Positions 7,109 through 13,564 of a DNA stretch of 15,202 nt are shown here, piece by piece. Where the stretch lies: the NCBI GenBank assembly GCA_002059205.1, contig MVCQ01000039.1, forward strand, positions 1 to 15,202, in the 5' to 3' direction. This DNA is from Candidatus Latescibacteria bacterium 4484_107. Its GTDB lineage: Bacteria > Latescibacterota > 4484-107. The position numbers were made by a program, and so were the translations under genes. Below the pieces are notes generated by a model. The model was not told the DNA's origin. It did not search any database and was given only the letters and a program-made list of their open reading frames with translations. Position 1 is the first letter of the stretch. Every line of letters begins with the position of its first letter.

Positions 7109-7582
7109 CTAAAACACAAACTTCTCAAGAAGCTGCAGAGTGAAGTTGGTATAGATCCCCGCAATCAGATCGTCCACCATCACGCCCCATCCGGCTTTAA
7201 GACGCTGAGAGCGATCGGCTGGAAAGGGTTTGACAATGTCAAAAAGACGAAAAATAAAAAAACCGAGGAGAGCGATCCGCACCGTCCTCGGCAAAAAAAG
7301 AAGCGCCACCCACATTCCCACGATCTCGTCAATCACAATCCGGCCGGCATCGTGACCCCACAGAAACTCGGCTGAGGTGGCGGCCCGTACGCCGATTAAA
7401 AATAAGATCAATGTGATGCCGACCCACACCATCGGGGGCCATTCGGGCAGCAACACATATACCAAAAGTCCGAGCAGGCTTCCTGCCGTCCCCGGCGCGA
7501 CCGGAGCAACTCCGACGCCTCCTCCGGAAGCGATCCAGAAAAACAACCGAGCGCTTTTCTCTCCTTTATTTAAATGACTCAA
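7109..7582 (-). CDS. pgpA: Phosphatidylglycerophosphatase A
   Basis: PgpA is a membrane enzyme that removes the phosphate from phosphatidylglycerophosphate to give phosphatidylglycerol. The 157-residue protein shows the family blocks in order: GVGVAPVAPGTAGSLLG (residues 22-38), DAGRIVIDEIVGMW with the acidic active-site residues, FRLFDIVKPFPA, and GWGVMVDDLIAGIY. Hydrophobic stretches between them form about four membrane segments. The start is TTG at 7582, overlapping the pgsA stop (TTGA), with GGAGGT about 9 bases upstream and no usable ATG nearby. PgpA acts directly after PgsA, so the overlap with pgsA makes functional sense. The gene ends with TAG. Confidence 0.95.
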   Translation of the reverse strand: MSHLNKGEKSARLFFWIASGGGVGVAPVAPGTAGSLLGLLVYVLLPEWPPMVWVGITLILFLIGVRAATSAEFLWGHDAGRIVIDEIVGMWVALLFLPRTVRIALLGFFIFRLFDIVKPFPADRSQRLKAGWGVMVDDLIAGIYTNFTLQLLEKFVF

Positions 7583-8205
7583 CCGCTACGCACCTCCGAA
7601 AACCCTGGAATTTCAATCTGCTTTTTTGGCGCCGTTCCCCGATGATCCCCAAAATAACGAACCGCGGAAATCACCGTCAAAAGCGCGACAATGCCTACCA
7701 GCCCATTCAAGACACCGAAGCACCACGATTCATCCAACCCACCATAAGCGAACCGGCGCAGGGTGCTCTCTATACTGATGTATGCCAGGATGAGGAAGAT
7801 CACCGTCAATTGAGCAGTGGTCTTCCATTTAGCCAGCTTGGAAGTCACTACCTGGTGTCCATTGTACAGGGCAACCATCCGAAACCCGGTGACAAGCACA
7901 TCGCGGCCTACAATGACGACGACCAACCACATCTCCACCAGCCCAACCACGACAAAGGCGATCAATGCCGCCGACGCCAGAATTTTATCCGCGAGGGGAT
8001 CCAAAAAACGCCCCAAGGTTGTCACGGAATTCCCTCTCCGCGCTAAGTACCCGTCGTACAGATCGGTAAGGGAAGCGATGGTAAAAACCAACAGAGCCAT
8101 CCACTTCCATCCCCAGCCATTTGCGAAGAGGCACGCTAAGAAAACCGGCGTCAGCAGAATGCGGGACGCCGTCAACGCATTGGGAATGTTTATGCTCTTT
8201 CGCAT
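7579..8205 (-). CDS. pgsA: CDP-diacylglycerol--glycerol-3-phosphate 3-phosphatidyltransferase
   Basis: PgsA joins CDP-diacylglycerol and glycerol-3-phosphate to make phosphatidylglycerophosphate in the membrane. The CDP-alcohol phosphatidyltransferase motif D-x2-DG-x2-AR-x8-G-x3-D-x3-D is complete, from DLYDGYLARR through GRFLDPLAD. The opening NIPNALTASRILLTPV is typical of PgsA. Several hydrophobic helices follow, and the 208-residue length is a little above the usual 180-200. I chose the ATG at 8205, which has AAGGA about 8 bases upstream. In-frame starts at 8223 and 8244 lack a ribosome site. Its stop overlaps the pgpA start. It follows the PD40 lipoprotein gene after 61 bases. Confidence 0.95.
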   Translation of the reverse strand: MRKSINIPNALTASRILLTPVFLACLFANGWGWKWMALLVFTIASLTDLYDGYLARRGNSVTTLGRFLDPLADKILASAALIAFVVVGLVEMWLVVVIVGRDVLVTGFRMVALYNGHQVVTSKLAKWKTTAQLTVIFLILAYISIESTLRRFAYGGLDESWCFGVLNGLVGIVALLTVISAVRYFGDHRGTAPKKQIEIPGFSEVRSG

Positions 8206-8266
8206 AGAAATTTCCTTACCCATTCGATTGGTAGATTCTCGCACTTCGCACTTCGATCTTGCCTCT

Positions 8267-9457
8267 CTACTTTCCCAGTGTCACCCCTAAAGCCCCCGCG
8301 ATCTGCCCTCTTTCGACGGGCCGGGTCATGTCCATCACGTAAATCTCCCGATTCCCATCCCGCTTGGACACAAACACCATTTTTTTTCCATCCGGGGAAA
8401 AGGAGGGCGTATCATCGTCCACCTCGTTGATCGTCAGAGGCCGCGGCTCCGAGCCGTCAGACGCCATCCTGTAAATTTCGGCTCTCACGTCCCGCCAGGA
8501 CACAAACACAATGCTTTTGCCGTCCGGGGAAAAAGAGGGTTCATAATCCCCCGCCTTATTGGCCGTCAGGCGCTGCTGCTTGGAACCGTGCGACGTCATC
8601 ACGTAAATCTCGACATCCATATCCCGTGCGGACAGAAATACAATCTGTTCACCGTCCGGCGAAAAAAAGGGAAAAAGATCGTCTGCCCTGTTGTCCGTAA
8701 GACGCCGCGGCTCCGAGCCGTCCGACTTCATCACGTAAATCTCCCAATTCCCATCCGGCTTGGACGCAAACAGTATCTCTTCGCCGTCCGGGGAAAACAA
8801 AGGATCACAATCCTCCACCCTATTGTCCGTCAGGCGCCGCTGATCGGAGCCGTCTGATTTCATTACATAAATCTCCTCATTCCCGTCCCGCCCGGATACA
8901 AACACAATTTCTTTTCCGTCCGGGGAAAAGCAGGGAGACGCATCGTCCGTCTCGTTATTCGTCAGACGTCGCGGCTGAGAGCCGTCCAATTTCATCACGT
9001 AAATCTCCCGATTCCCGTCCCGCTTGGAGACAAACGCAATCTGTCTGCCGTCCGGAGAAAAGGAAGCATCTACGTCCGCCGCCTCGTTAAATGTCAGACG
9101 CCGCGGCTGAGAGCCGTCCGACGCCATCACGTAAATTTCGGAATTTCCATCCCGTCTGGACCGGAACACAATCTGTTCGCCGTCCGGGGAAAACAAAGGA
9201 TCGTAATCCCCCGCCTCGTTGATCGTCAGACGCCTGGTCTTATAGCGATCCAGCCCAAGCAACCCGTAAATCCAGACTACCAAGTCCGGTTTTCTTTGCA
9301 CTGCATTTGTAAATGCGGCCAGCGCCTCGTCGTACTTCCTCCATCTCAAGGCCCGCTTTCCCTCCGAGATGTCTTTGTCCCTTCCGCAGCCCCCCAACTG
9401 GCTCAACCCCATCAGAGCAAGCACGAATACGGCGAATACGGCTTTCCCTCTGAGCAT
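8267..9457 (-). CDS. TolB-like lipoprotein with seven PD40 propeller repeats
   Basis: This 396-residue protein starts with a lipoprotein signal peptide: positively charged MLRGK, a hydrophobic core and the lipobox LGGC with Cys24. It should be exported and lipid-anchored. Residues 31-60 (EGKRALRWRKYDEALAAFTNAVQRKP) look like a single TPR-type helix pair. Residues 75 to about 380 are seven 44-residue repeats of the form RRLT-x(10)-FSPDG-x2-I-x-F-x-S-x-RDG-x2-EIYVM-x-x-DGS, the PD40/WD40-like pattern of TolB. Seven units are enough for one closed beta-propeller. The binding partner is unknown. TolB itself has an extra N-terminal domain that is not present here, so I give no gene name. An AAGGA site lies 6 bases upstream of the ATG. 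Confidence 0.88.
   Translation of the reverse strand: MLRGKAVFAVFVLALMGLSQLGGCGRDKDISEGKRALRWRKYDEALAAFTNAVQRKPDLVVWIYGLLGLDRYKTRRLTINEAGDYDPLFSPDGEQIVFRSRRDGNSEIYVMASDGSQPRRLTFNEAADVDASFSPDGRQIAFVSKRDGNREIYVMKLDGSQPRRLTNNETDDASPCFSPDGKEIVFVSGRDGNEEIYVMKSDGSDQRRLTDNRVEDCDPLFSPDGEEILFASKPDGNWEIYVMKSDGSEPRRLTDNRADDLFPFFSPDGEQIVFLSARDMDVEIYVMTSHGSKQQRLTANKAGDYEPSFSPDGKSIVFVSWRDVRAEIYRMASDGSEPRPLTINEVDDDTPSFSPDGKKMVFVSKRDGNREIYVMDMTRPVERGQIAGALGVTLGK
8330..9235 (-). repeat. Seven tandem 132-bp coding repeats
   Basis: The DNA repeats with a 132-base period (44 codons), seen for instance in the recurring CCGTCCGGGGAAAA block. Some units are still very similar at the DNA level: the first and sixth units in plus-strand order share long stretches around ATCACGTAAATCTCCCGATT. 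This suggests duplication or gene conversion within the array. Confidence 0.88.
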
Positions 9458-9570
9458 TTTTTTCCTTCTTTTTACGTGGTGCTGAGAATTGCTGGGTATC
9501 CAATATCATTGGGAATCTTCGCCGCAACTGAAGTTTAATTGATGTTTGACGCTCTGCTCTATGTATTGTA

Positions 9571-9777
9571 CTACTTTCTTACGTCTATTCCGGCCACTTC
9601 CAAAATTTCTCTTTGCATCCCTGTTTTTAGGGTTTTGTTCCCGTGAACAGGTACAGAGACAACCTCCTACCTGCCAAGTTTTGTATGAATATCATAGTGA
9701 CTCCCATGGAACCGTTCCACAACCCAGCCGTATTTCCTGAGAAGCTTCAACATCTCGTTGCCAGTCAAAGCCTTCAC
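9571..9777 (-). pseudogene. hicA: hicA toxin gene broken by an in-frame amber codon
   Basis: Read from GTG at 9777, the frame gives a HicA-type protein: an N-terminal TGNEMLKLLRKYGW, then RFHGSHYDI with the conserved His27 of the RNA-binding fold. Codon 37 is TAG (9667-9669). After it the same frame continues with VVSVPVHGNKTLKTG and REILEVAGID to a second TAG at 9571-9573, 68 codons in all. Both halves are needed for the double-stranded-RNA-binding-like fold of this mRNA interferase, so the 36-residue product should be inactive. The GTG overlaps the hicB stop (GTGA), as in a normal hicBA pair. TAG ends many other genes here, so read-through by a reassigned codon is unlikely. A single CAG-to-TAG change, or a sequencing error, would explain it. 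Confidence 0.85.
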
Positions 9778-9980
9778 ACCGCCACCTCATAAAGTTCGGC
9801 GTCTTTCTCCAATCTTATTTGCCGCTCATTCAGGACGATCAAACATCCCTGAAGAGCTTCTCTAATATTTTCCAAAAGCTCATCAATCGTTTCGTCCAGG
9901 GAGAAACATCCCTTAATCGCGGGCACTTCTGCCCAGTAGCCTCCTTCTTCGGCTCTGTGGGCAAGAACTTTGAACGTCAT
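9774..9980 (-). CDS. hicB: HicB-type antitoxin
   Basis: The 68-residue protein matches the short HicB form with only the partial RNase H-like domain: FKVLAHRAEEGGYWAEVPAIKGCFSLDETIDELLENIREAL. No C-terminal DNA-binding domain is present. HicB normally binds and neutralises HicA. The ATG at 9980 has AAGG about 6 bases upstream. The longer frame back to 10103 overlaps recR and adds unrelated residues. The gene overlaps hicA by four bases in the order hicB-hicA. With hicA broken it is now probably an orphan antitoxin. The pair sits between recR and the PD40 gene, a plausible insertion point beside a conserved housekeeping group. Confidence 0.88.
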   Translation of the reverse strand: MTFKVLAHRAEEGGYWAEVPAIKGCFSLDETIDELLENIREALQGCLIVLNERQIRLEKDAELYEVAV

Positions 9981-10045
9981 GGCAGCCTTCGTATCCCTAT
10001 CCTGGAAAGAAAGATCGCTGAAGACTAAACGGAAAACAACAGGTG

Positions 10046-10657
10046 CTACTCCAACTCCCTCCGCCCCTCCAACGCCCGCGTCAGCGTCAACGCATCGGCC
10101 CACTCCAGATCGCCGCCCATCGGAAGCCCCCGGGCCATCTGGGAGACCTTAATGCCCAGCGGCTTGATCAGCTTCACCAGATACAGCGCGGTAGCCTCTC
10201 CCTCCACACTCGGATTGTTGGCCAGGATCACCTCCTGAACCCCGTTCCGAATCCGATGCAGCAACTCCTTGATCCTCAAATCCTCCGGCCCGATACCGTC
10301 CAGCGGAGAGAGCACCCCTCCAAGCACGTGATACAAGCCCGAAAAGGCCCCGGTTCGCTCCAAAGCCAGCACATCGCTGGGTTCCTCGACCACACAGATC
10401 ACCGCGCGCTCCCGCTTGGGATCGGAGCAGATCGGACATGGGTCCTGATCGGTCATATTGAAGCAAACGGAACAATACCGCACATGCTCCTTCATCGCCA
10501 CAATCGCATCGGCCAAGTCTTTGGCTCGATCCTGCTCCATCTTCATCAGATAAAACGTCAGACGCTGAGCCGTCTTGCGCCCGATACCAGGCAGCTTCCC
10601 GAACTCCGTCACGAGACGCTCCACCGAACTCGAACCGAACCCCTTTGCGTGTTGCAC
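10046..10657 (-). CDS. recR: Recombination protein RecR
   Basis: RecR works with RecF and RecO to load RecA on gapped DNA. From the GTG at 10657 the protein has 203 residues, the normal size. It has the helix-hairpin-helix segment KLPGIGRKTAQRL, a four-cysteine zinc motif (CSVCFNMTDQDPCPIC), and the Toprim domain with CVVEEPSDVLALE. It ends with the typical ARGLPMGGDLEWADALTLTRALEGRREL. I preferred this GTG over the one at 10681 because AGGAG lies about 8 bases upstream of it and the extra eight residues are not part of the family. It is the last gene of the dnaX-ybaB-recR group, 45 bases after ybaB, and ends with TAG. Confidence 0.96.
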   Translation of the reverse strand: MQHAKGFGSSSVERLVTEFGKLPGIGRKTAQRLTFYLMKMEQDRAKDLADAIVAMKEHVRYCSVCFNMTDQDPCPICSDPKRERAVICVVEEPSDVLALERTGAFSGLYHVLGGVLSPLDGIGPEDLRIKELLHRIRNGVQEVILANNPSVEGEATALYLVKLIKPLGIKVSQMARGLPMGGDLEWADALTLTRALEGRRELE

Positions 10658-10702
10658 AGCGATGTCTCCTACTTTGGTCACACAGATGCGAAGTGCACGT
10701 TT

Positions 10703-11044
10703 TTAGCCGGGCATCCCCGACAGCTTCATCATCCCCCCCAGTTGAGGCATCATAGTATTGGTGGCCTTGCTCATCTCCTCTTCGGCCAATTCCTGCGCCC
10801 GCTCCCGCGCCTGTTTGATGGCGGCTACGATGAGATCCTCCAGCATCTCCACGTCCTCCGGATCCACCACCTCCGGATCGATCTTGACTTCGAGCACATC
10901 CTGCCGGCCATTGGCCACCACTGTAACCATCCCGCCCCCGGAACTGCCCTCCACCTTTTTGTCCAGCAACTCGTCCTGCACCTTCGCCAGCTTCTCCTGC
11001 AACTTCTGAGCCTGTTTCATAATCCCGGTCATGCCCTTTGCCAT
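10703..11044 (-). CDS. ybaB: YbaB/EbfC nucleoid-associated protein
   Basis: YbaB/EbfC proteins are small dimeric DNA-binding proteins that sit between dnaX and recR in many bacteria. The 113-residue product has the family's MTGIMKQAQKLQEKL opening, the VEGSSGGGMVTVVANG strand region, and IDPEVV followed by the DLIVAAIKQARERAQELAEEEM helix. A Met- and Gly-rich tail follows. The ATG at 11044 has GGGAGGA about 7 bases upstream and lies 4 bases after the dnaX stop. The longer upstream frame overlaps dnaX and is not family sequence. Confidence 0.95.
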   Translation of the reverse strand: MAKGMTGIMKQAQKLQEKLAKVQDELLDKKVEGSSGGGMVTVVANGRQDVLEVKIDPEVVDPEDVEMLEDLIVAAIKQARERAQELAEEEMSKATNTMMPQLGGMMKLSGMPG

Positions 11045-11048
11045 GCTG

Positions 11049-12632
11049 CTATCCTCCCACGAGTTCGCCGTTGAATGTTTCCACAATATCCCGAACGATA
11101 GGTTCTTTTTCGTACAAGCGATCAAGAAGATTTTTGCCTCCTATCACATCCATGTGAAAAACGTCCCCCGAACCAAATCCCAACTGAAGCACGCCATTGG
11201 CCACGCGGATCGGCCTTCCATCCGCCAGAAAGGATCCCAACGTGATTTTTTTTCGTTTCGTCTCATCCACAATCTCGGGCCAGCGTGTTGTAATTGCTTC
11301 TAAAGACGCGATCTCACCAACGCGCTGAACTTCCACAGGAGAGGGAGAAGAAACGCTTGCTGCCTCGGCGTGCTTTTCCTCCTTTATCTCTGCCTTTTTC
11401 GGTGGGGTATAGGAAGCTGTCGTCCTGGCTTCCCCTTTGGGCTCCTCGACCTTTCCGGGGTTATCTATTTTGGAATTTCCACCGGATGCGCTCAGTCGTG
11501 CTTCGAACGCGGAAAGCTGCTCCAGCAAATCGGAAAGCCGCACCGCCGGTTCCATCTTAATCAGCTTGACCACGGCCACCTCGAGACGCAATCTCGGTTG
11601 CGGAGAGCGGCTTAGCGAGAACTCCAGATCGGAGGATACAGAGATCATCCGGAGCAAATCCTCCTCAGAGAAACGCGCCGCCTGCTCCTCGTATCGCGCT
11701 CTGTCCGGCTCGGAGACCTCAAGTCCTCCGGCGTTTCCCTGGACTTTCGTCACTAAAAGATTGCGCAAATGTTCGGTGAGGTGCTCCGCGAATCCCCCCG
11801 GATCGGCCCCTTCCTCCATAAGCTCCTGAATAATCCGAAGGCCGCTTTGCACATCAGTCGCCGTAATCGCTTCCGTCAGGGAGAAAAGCACGTCCTCCGC
11901 CACCATCCCCAAAACATCCCGCACCATCTCCGAAGATACCGTTCCCTCGCTGAAGGACACGACCTGATCCAATAAACTCTGGCCATCCCGCATGGCCCCG
12001 TCGGCCTTCCGCGCAATCAAAAAAAGCGCCTCATCGCGGATGTCAATGCCCTCTTTCCGGGCCATCAACGACAGACGCTCTACGATCTGATGCACCGGAA
12101 TACGCTTGAAGTCAAACCGCTGGCACCTCGAAAGAATCGTCAGTGGGATTTTCTGAGGTTCGGTGGTCGCAAAAATGAAGATTACATGCTCCGGAGGTTC
12201 TTCCAATGTTTTTAGAAGCGCGTTGAAAGCCTGTGTGGTCAACATGTGTACTTCGTCAATAATGTAGATCTTATAGCGTCCTTCCACCGGCGCATAATTT
12301 ATCTTTGCCCTGAGATCCCGCACCTCATCCACGCCATTATTGGAAGCCCCGTCGATCTCCAAAACGTCCAGACTGCTGCCGTGGGTGATGGCTTCACATA
12401 ACGAGCAGGCATTACACGGCTTCGACGTTGGCCCCTGCTCACAATTGAGGGCTTTGGCGAGAATGCGCGCCACCGTAGTCTTGCCCACTCCTCTCGGCCC
12501 GGCGAACAGATAGGCATGGGCGATGCGCCCCGAACGGATGGCGTTTTTGAGCGTCACCTTTACGTGATCCTGACCCACCACGTCCTCAAAATTCAAGGGA
12601 CGCCACTTCCGTGCCATGACAACGTACGCCAT
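11049..12632 (-). CDS. dnaX: DNA polymerase III subunit tau/gamma
   Basis: DnaX is the ATPase of the clamp loader that places the sliding clamp on primed DNA. The ATPase core is complete: VMARKWRP start, Walker A GPRGVGKT at 45-52, zinc motif Cys64/73/76/79 (C-x8-C-x2-C-x2-C), Walker B DEVH at 126-129 and the SRC motif at 168-170. Domains II and III follow to about residue 365, then a Pro/Glu/Lys-rich linker and a small C-terminal domain. At 527 residues it is on the short side for a tau form. I chose the ATG at 12632, where the conserved N-terminus begins, with GAGGG about 4 bases upstream. The longer frame to 12731 is encoded by the palindromic repeat in the leader. It is followed at 4 bases by ybaB. 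Confidence 0.96.
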   Translation of the reverse strand: MAYVVMARKWRPLNFEDVVGQDHVKVTLKNAIRSGRIAHAYLFAGPRGVGKTTVARILAKALNCEQGPTSKPCNACSLCEAITHGSSLDVLEIDGASNNGVDEVRDLRAKINYAPVEGRYKIYIIDEVHMLTTQAFNALLKTLEEPPEHVIFIFATTEPQKIPLTILSRCQRFDFKRIPVHQIVERLSLMARKEGIDIRDEALFLIARKADGAMRDGQSLLDQVVSFSEGTVSSEMVRDVLGMVAEDVLFSLTEAITATDVQSGLRIIQELMEEGADPGGFAEHLTEHLRNLLVTKVQGNAGGLEVSEPDRARYEEQAARFSEEDLLRMISVSSDLEFSLSRSPQPRLRLEVAVVKLIKMEPAVRLSDLLEQLSAFEARLSASGGNSKIDNPGKVEEPKGEARTTASYTPPKKAEIKEEKHAEAASVSSPSPVEVQRVGEIASLEAITTRWPEIVDETKRKKITLGSFLADGRPIRVANGVLQLGFGSGDVFHMDVIGGKNLLDRLYEKEPIVRDIVETFNGELVGG

Positions 12633-12651
12633 ATTTCCCTCAAGGAACTGC

Positions 12652-12753
12652 AATGAATAATGAGTAATGAAGAATGAGCAATACCCTTCCTCCCTTCCCG
12701 CAGTGGGGTGGTGGGGCGGGGTATTGCTCATTATTCATTACTCATTGCTCATT
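12652..12753. repeat. Palindromic repeat in the dnaX leader
   Basis: The left arm at 12652-12686 is the reverse complement of 12719-12753 with about three mismatches in 35. Both arms are built from the word AATGAGTAATGA/AATGAGCAATACCC, around a G/C-rich loop with GTGGGGTGGTGGGGC. It fills almost all the space between the SRP RNA 3' end and the dnaX ribosome site. It has the same build as the other repeats in the window but uses a different word. Confidence 0.85.
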
Positions 12754-12760
12754 AAAAAGA

Positions 12761-13031
12761 GGCCGTGCACCCCCCTTCGACTCCTCATCCCAGGCATCAC
12801 GAAGGCAGTTAGCTCCAACCAGGCGCTCCCGCGGCACACGAAGAAATCACTTACCGCTGCTACCTTCCGGTCCTGACGGGGTTAGGCGACGTTCCGTTGC
12901 GCAGGACCTGGTCTTCAACACCACTTTCCTTCGATATAGCCTGAAATGCGAAAGCCTAAGGTGGGGAATTCAACCCCGCTATAGCGGATTGCGGGCTACA
13001 GGGCACCGCTACCTCCCCGTCTAGCACGGCC
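12761..13031 (-). ncRNA. ffs: Signal recognition particle RNA, long bacterial form
   Basis: The minus strand contains the helix 8 signature GTCAGGACCGGAAGGTAGCAGC with its GGAA tetraloop at 12868-12865. This is followed by GCCGCGGGAGCGCCTGG, as in long SRP RNAs. The 5' part has the Alu-domain block GGGGAGGTAGCGGTGCC, CTGTAGCCCGC and GGTTGAATTCCCC. The two ends, GGCCGTGC (13031-13024) and GCACGGCC (12768-12761), pair to close the molecule, giving about 271 nt. A run of five T residues follows directly (12758-12754) and may end transcription. This RNA pairs with Ffh to target membrane and secreted proteins. Its place upstream of dnaX-ybaB-recR matches Bacillus-type gene order. The exact ends are inferred from pairing. 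Confidence 0.95.
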
Positions 13032-13200
13032 TTAGATGCAACACCAAATAAAACTGAAAGTGTTCGCCAAGATTTCTGAAAACTGAGATCCTGTGAAGCA
13101 GACTCTTCTGAATCAGTCGCTCTTAAAACGCTCAGATTCCATCCGGACGGTATGCAAACAAAGCGAATTGGCTTAAAACTCCGAGACCAGATTCATTTCC

Positions 13201-13276
13201 TGGTGGAGCAGAGCGGATTTGAACCGCCGACCTCCTCCGTGCGAGGGAGGCGCTCTCCCAGCTGAGCCACTGCCCC
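13201..13276 (-). tRNA. tRNA-Ala (anticodon CGC), copy 2
   Basis: The 76-nt gene folds as a full cloverleaf with encoded CCA. The acceptor GGGGCAG pairs with CTGCTCC and includes the G3-U70 pair that marks alanine tRNAs. The anticodon stem CCTCC/GGAGG encloses the loop CTCGCAC, giving anticodon CGC (codon GCG). The T loop is TTCAAAT. It is the second of two tandem copies and probably shares the promoter at 13466-13494. About 170 bases separate it from the SRP RNA, in which I see no gene. Confidence 0.95.
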
Positions 13277-13351
13277 AAGTAAAACGTCAAATCTTTTCCG
13301 ACCAAAAGCAACGCTATCTAAGCCACCGAACTACAAAGATGACCTAAGGAT

Positions 13352-13427
13352 TGGTGGAGCAGAGCGGACTCGAACCGCCGACCTCCTCCGTGCGAGGGAG
13401 GCGCTCTCCCAGCTGAGCCACTGCCCC
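13352..13427 (-). tRNA. tRNA-Ala (anticodon CGC), copy 1
   Basis: It has the same cloverleaf, G3-U70 pair, CGC anticodon and encoded CCA as the copy 75 bases downstream. It differs only in the T loop (TTCGAGT instead of TTCAAAT). It is the promoter-proximal copy, with its 5' end about 32 bases after the expected transcription start. Confidence 0.95.
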
Positions 13428-13465
13428 ACGAAAACACGATCAGGACAAGATCAATCTGAAGCCAA

Positions 13466-13494
13466 AAAATAACGTTTTGCCACGCTATTGTCAA
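13466..13494 (-). promoter_or_regulatory. Sigma70-type promoter for the tRNA-Ala pair
   Basis: On the minus strand there is a consensus -35 TTGACA (13494-13489), a 17-base spacer and -10 TATTTT (13471-13466). Transcription would begin near 13459, about 32 bases ahead of the first tRNA. It is the best promoter match in the window and may also drive the SRP RNA. Confidence 0.8.
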
Positions 13495-13508
13495 GCCCTT
13501 TTTCTCCA

Positions 13509-13530
13509 TTCGGGAAAATTCTCTCCCGAA
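13509..13530. repeat. Short inverted repeat after the URO-D-like gene
   Basis: TTCGGGA and TCCCGAA form a seven-pair stem around an eight-base AT-rich loop. It lies 35 bases past the stop of the URO-D-like gene and just upstream of the tRNA promoter. No T run follows on either strand, so a terminator role is only possible. Confidence 0.4.
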
Positions 13531-13564
13531 GGCATCCGCTTTCCGACCTCCGCCCCCAGGAATT

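Noticed and set aside
8334..9240. Regular 132-base repeats as a CRISPR array
   Set aside because: The period is far too long, the repeats are in frame and encode PD40 units, and there are no unique spacers.
9667..9669. Amber codon in hicA read as pyrrolysine or another amino acid
   Set aside because: TAG is the ordinary stop of several intact genes in the window, including hypC, recR and dnaX, and hicA itself also ends in TAG.
11246..11253. Run of eight A residues on the coding strand in dnaX as a programmed frameshift site for a gamma form
   Set aside because: It lies only about 66 codons from the end, well past the ATPase domains, and there is no clear A AAA AAG site with stimulatory hairpin, so a gamma product is not supported.
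12008..12020. CTTTTTTTG run in dnaX as a slippery site
   Set aside because: Slippage near residue 205 would cut the protein inside the ATPase core and give no useful subunit; the run simply encodes Leu-Phe-Leu.
12633..12731. Longer dnaX start at 12731
   Set aside because: The extra 33 residues are encoded by the palindromic repeat, while the conserved DnaX N-terminus starts at the ATG at 12632, which has a ribosome site.
13032..13200. A further tRNA or small RNA between the SRP RNA and the tRNA genes
   Set aside because: No cloverleaf or convincing stable hairpin with T run could be formed by eye.
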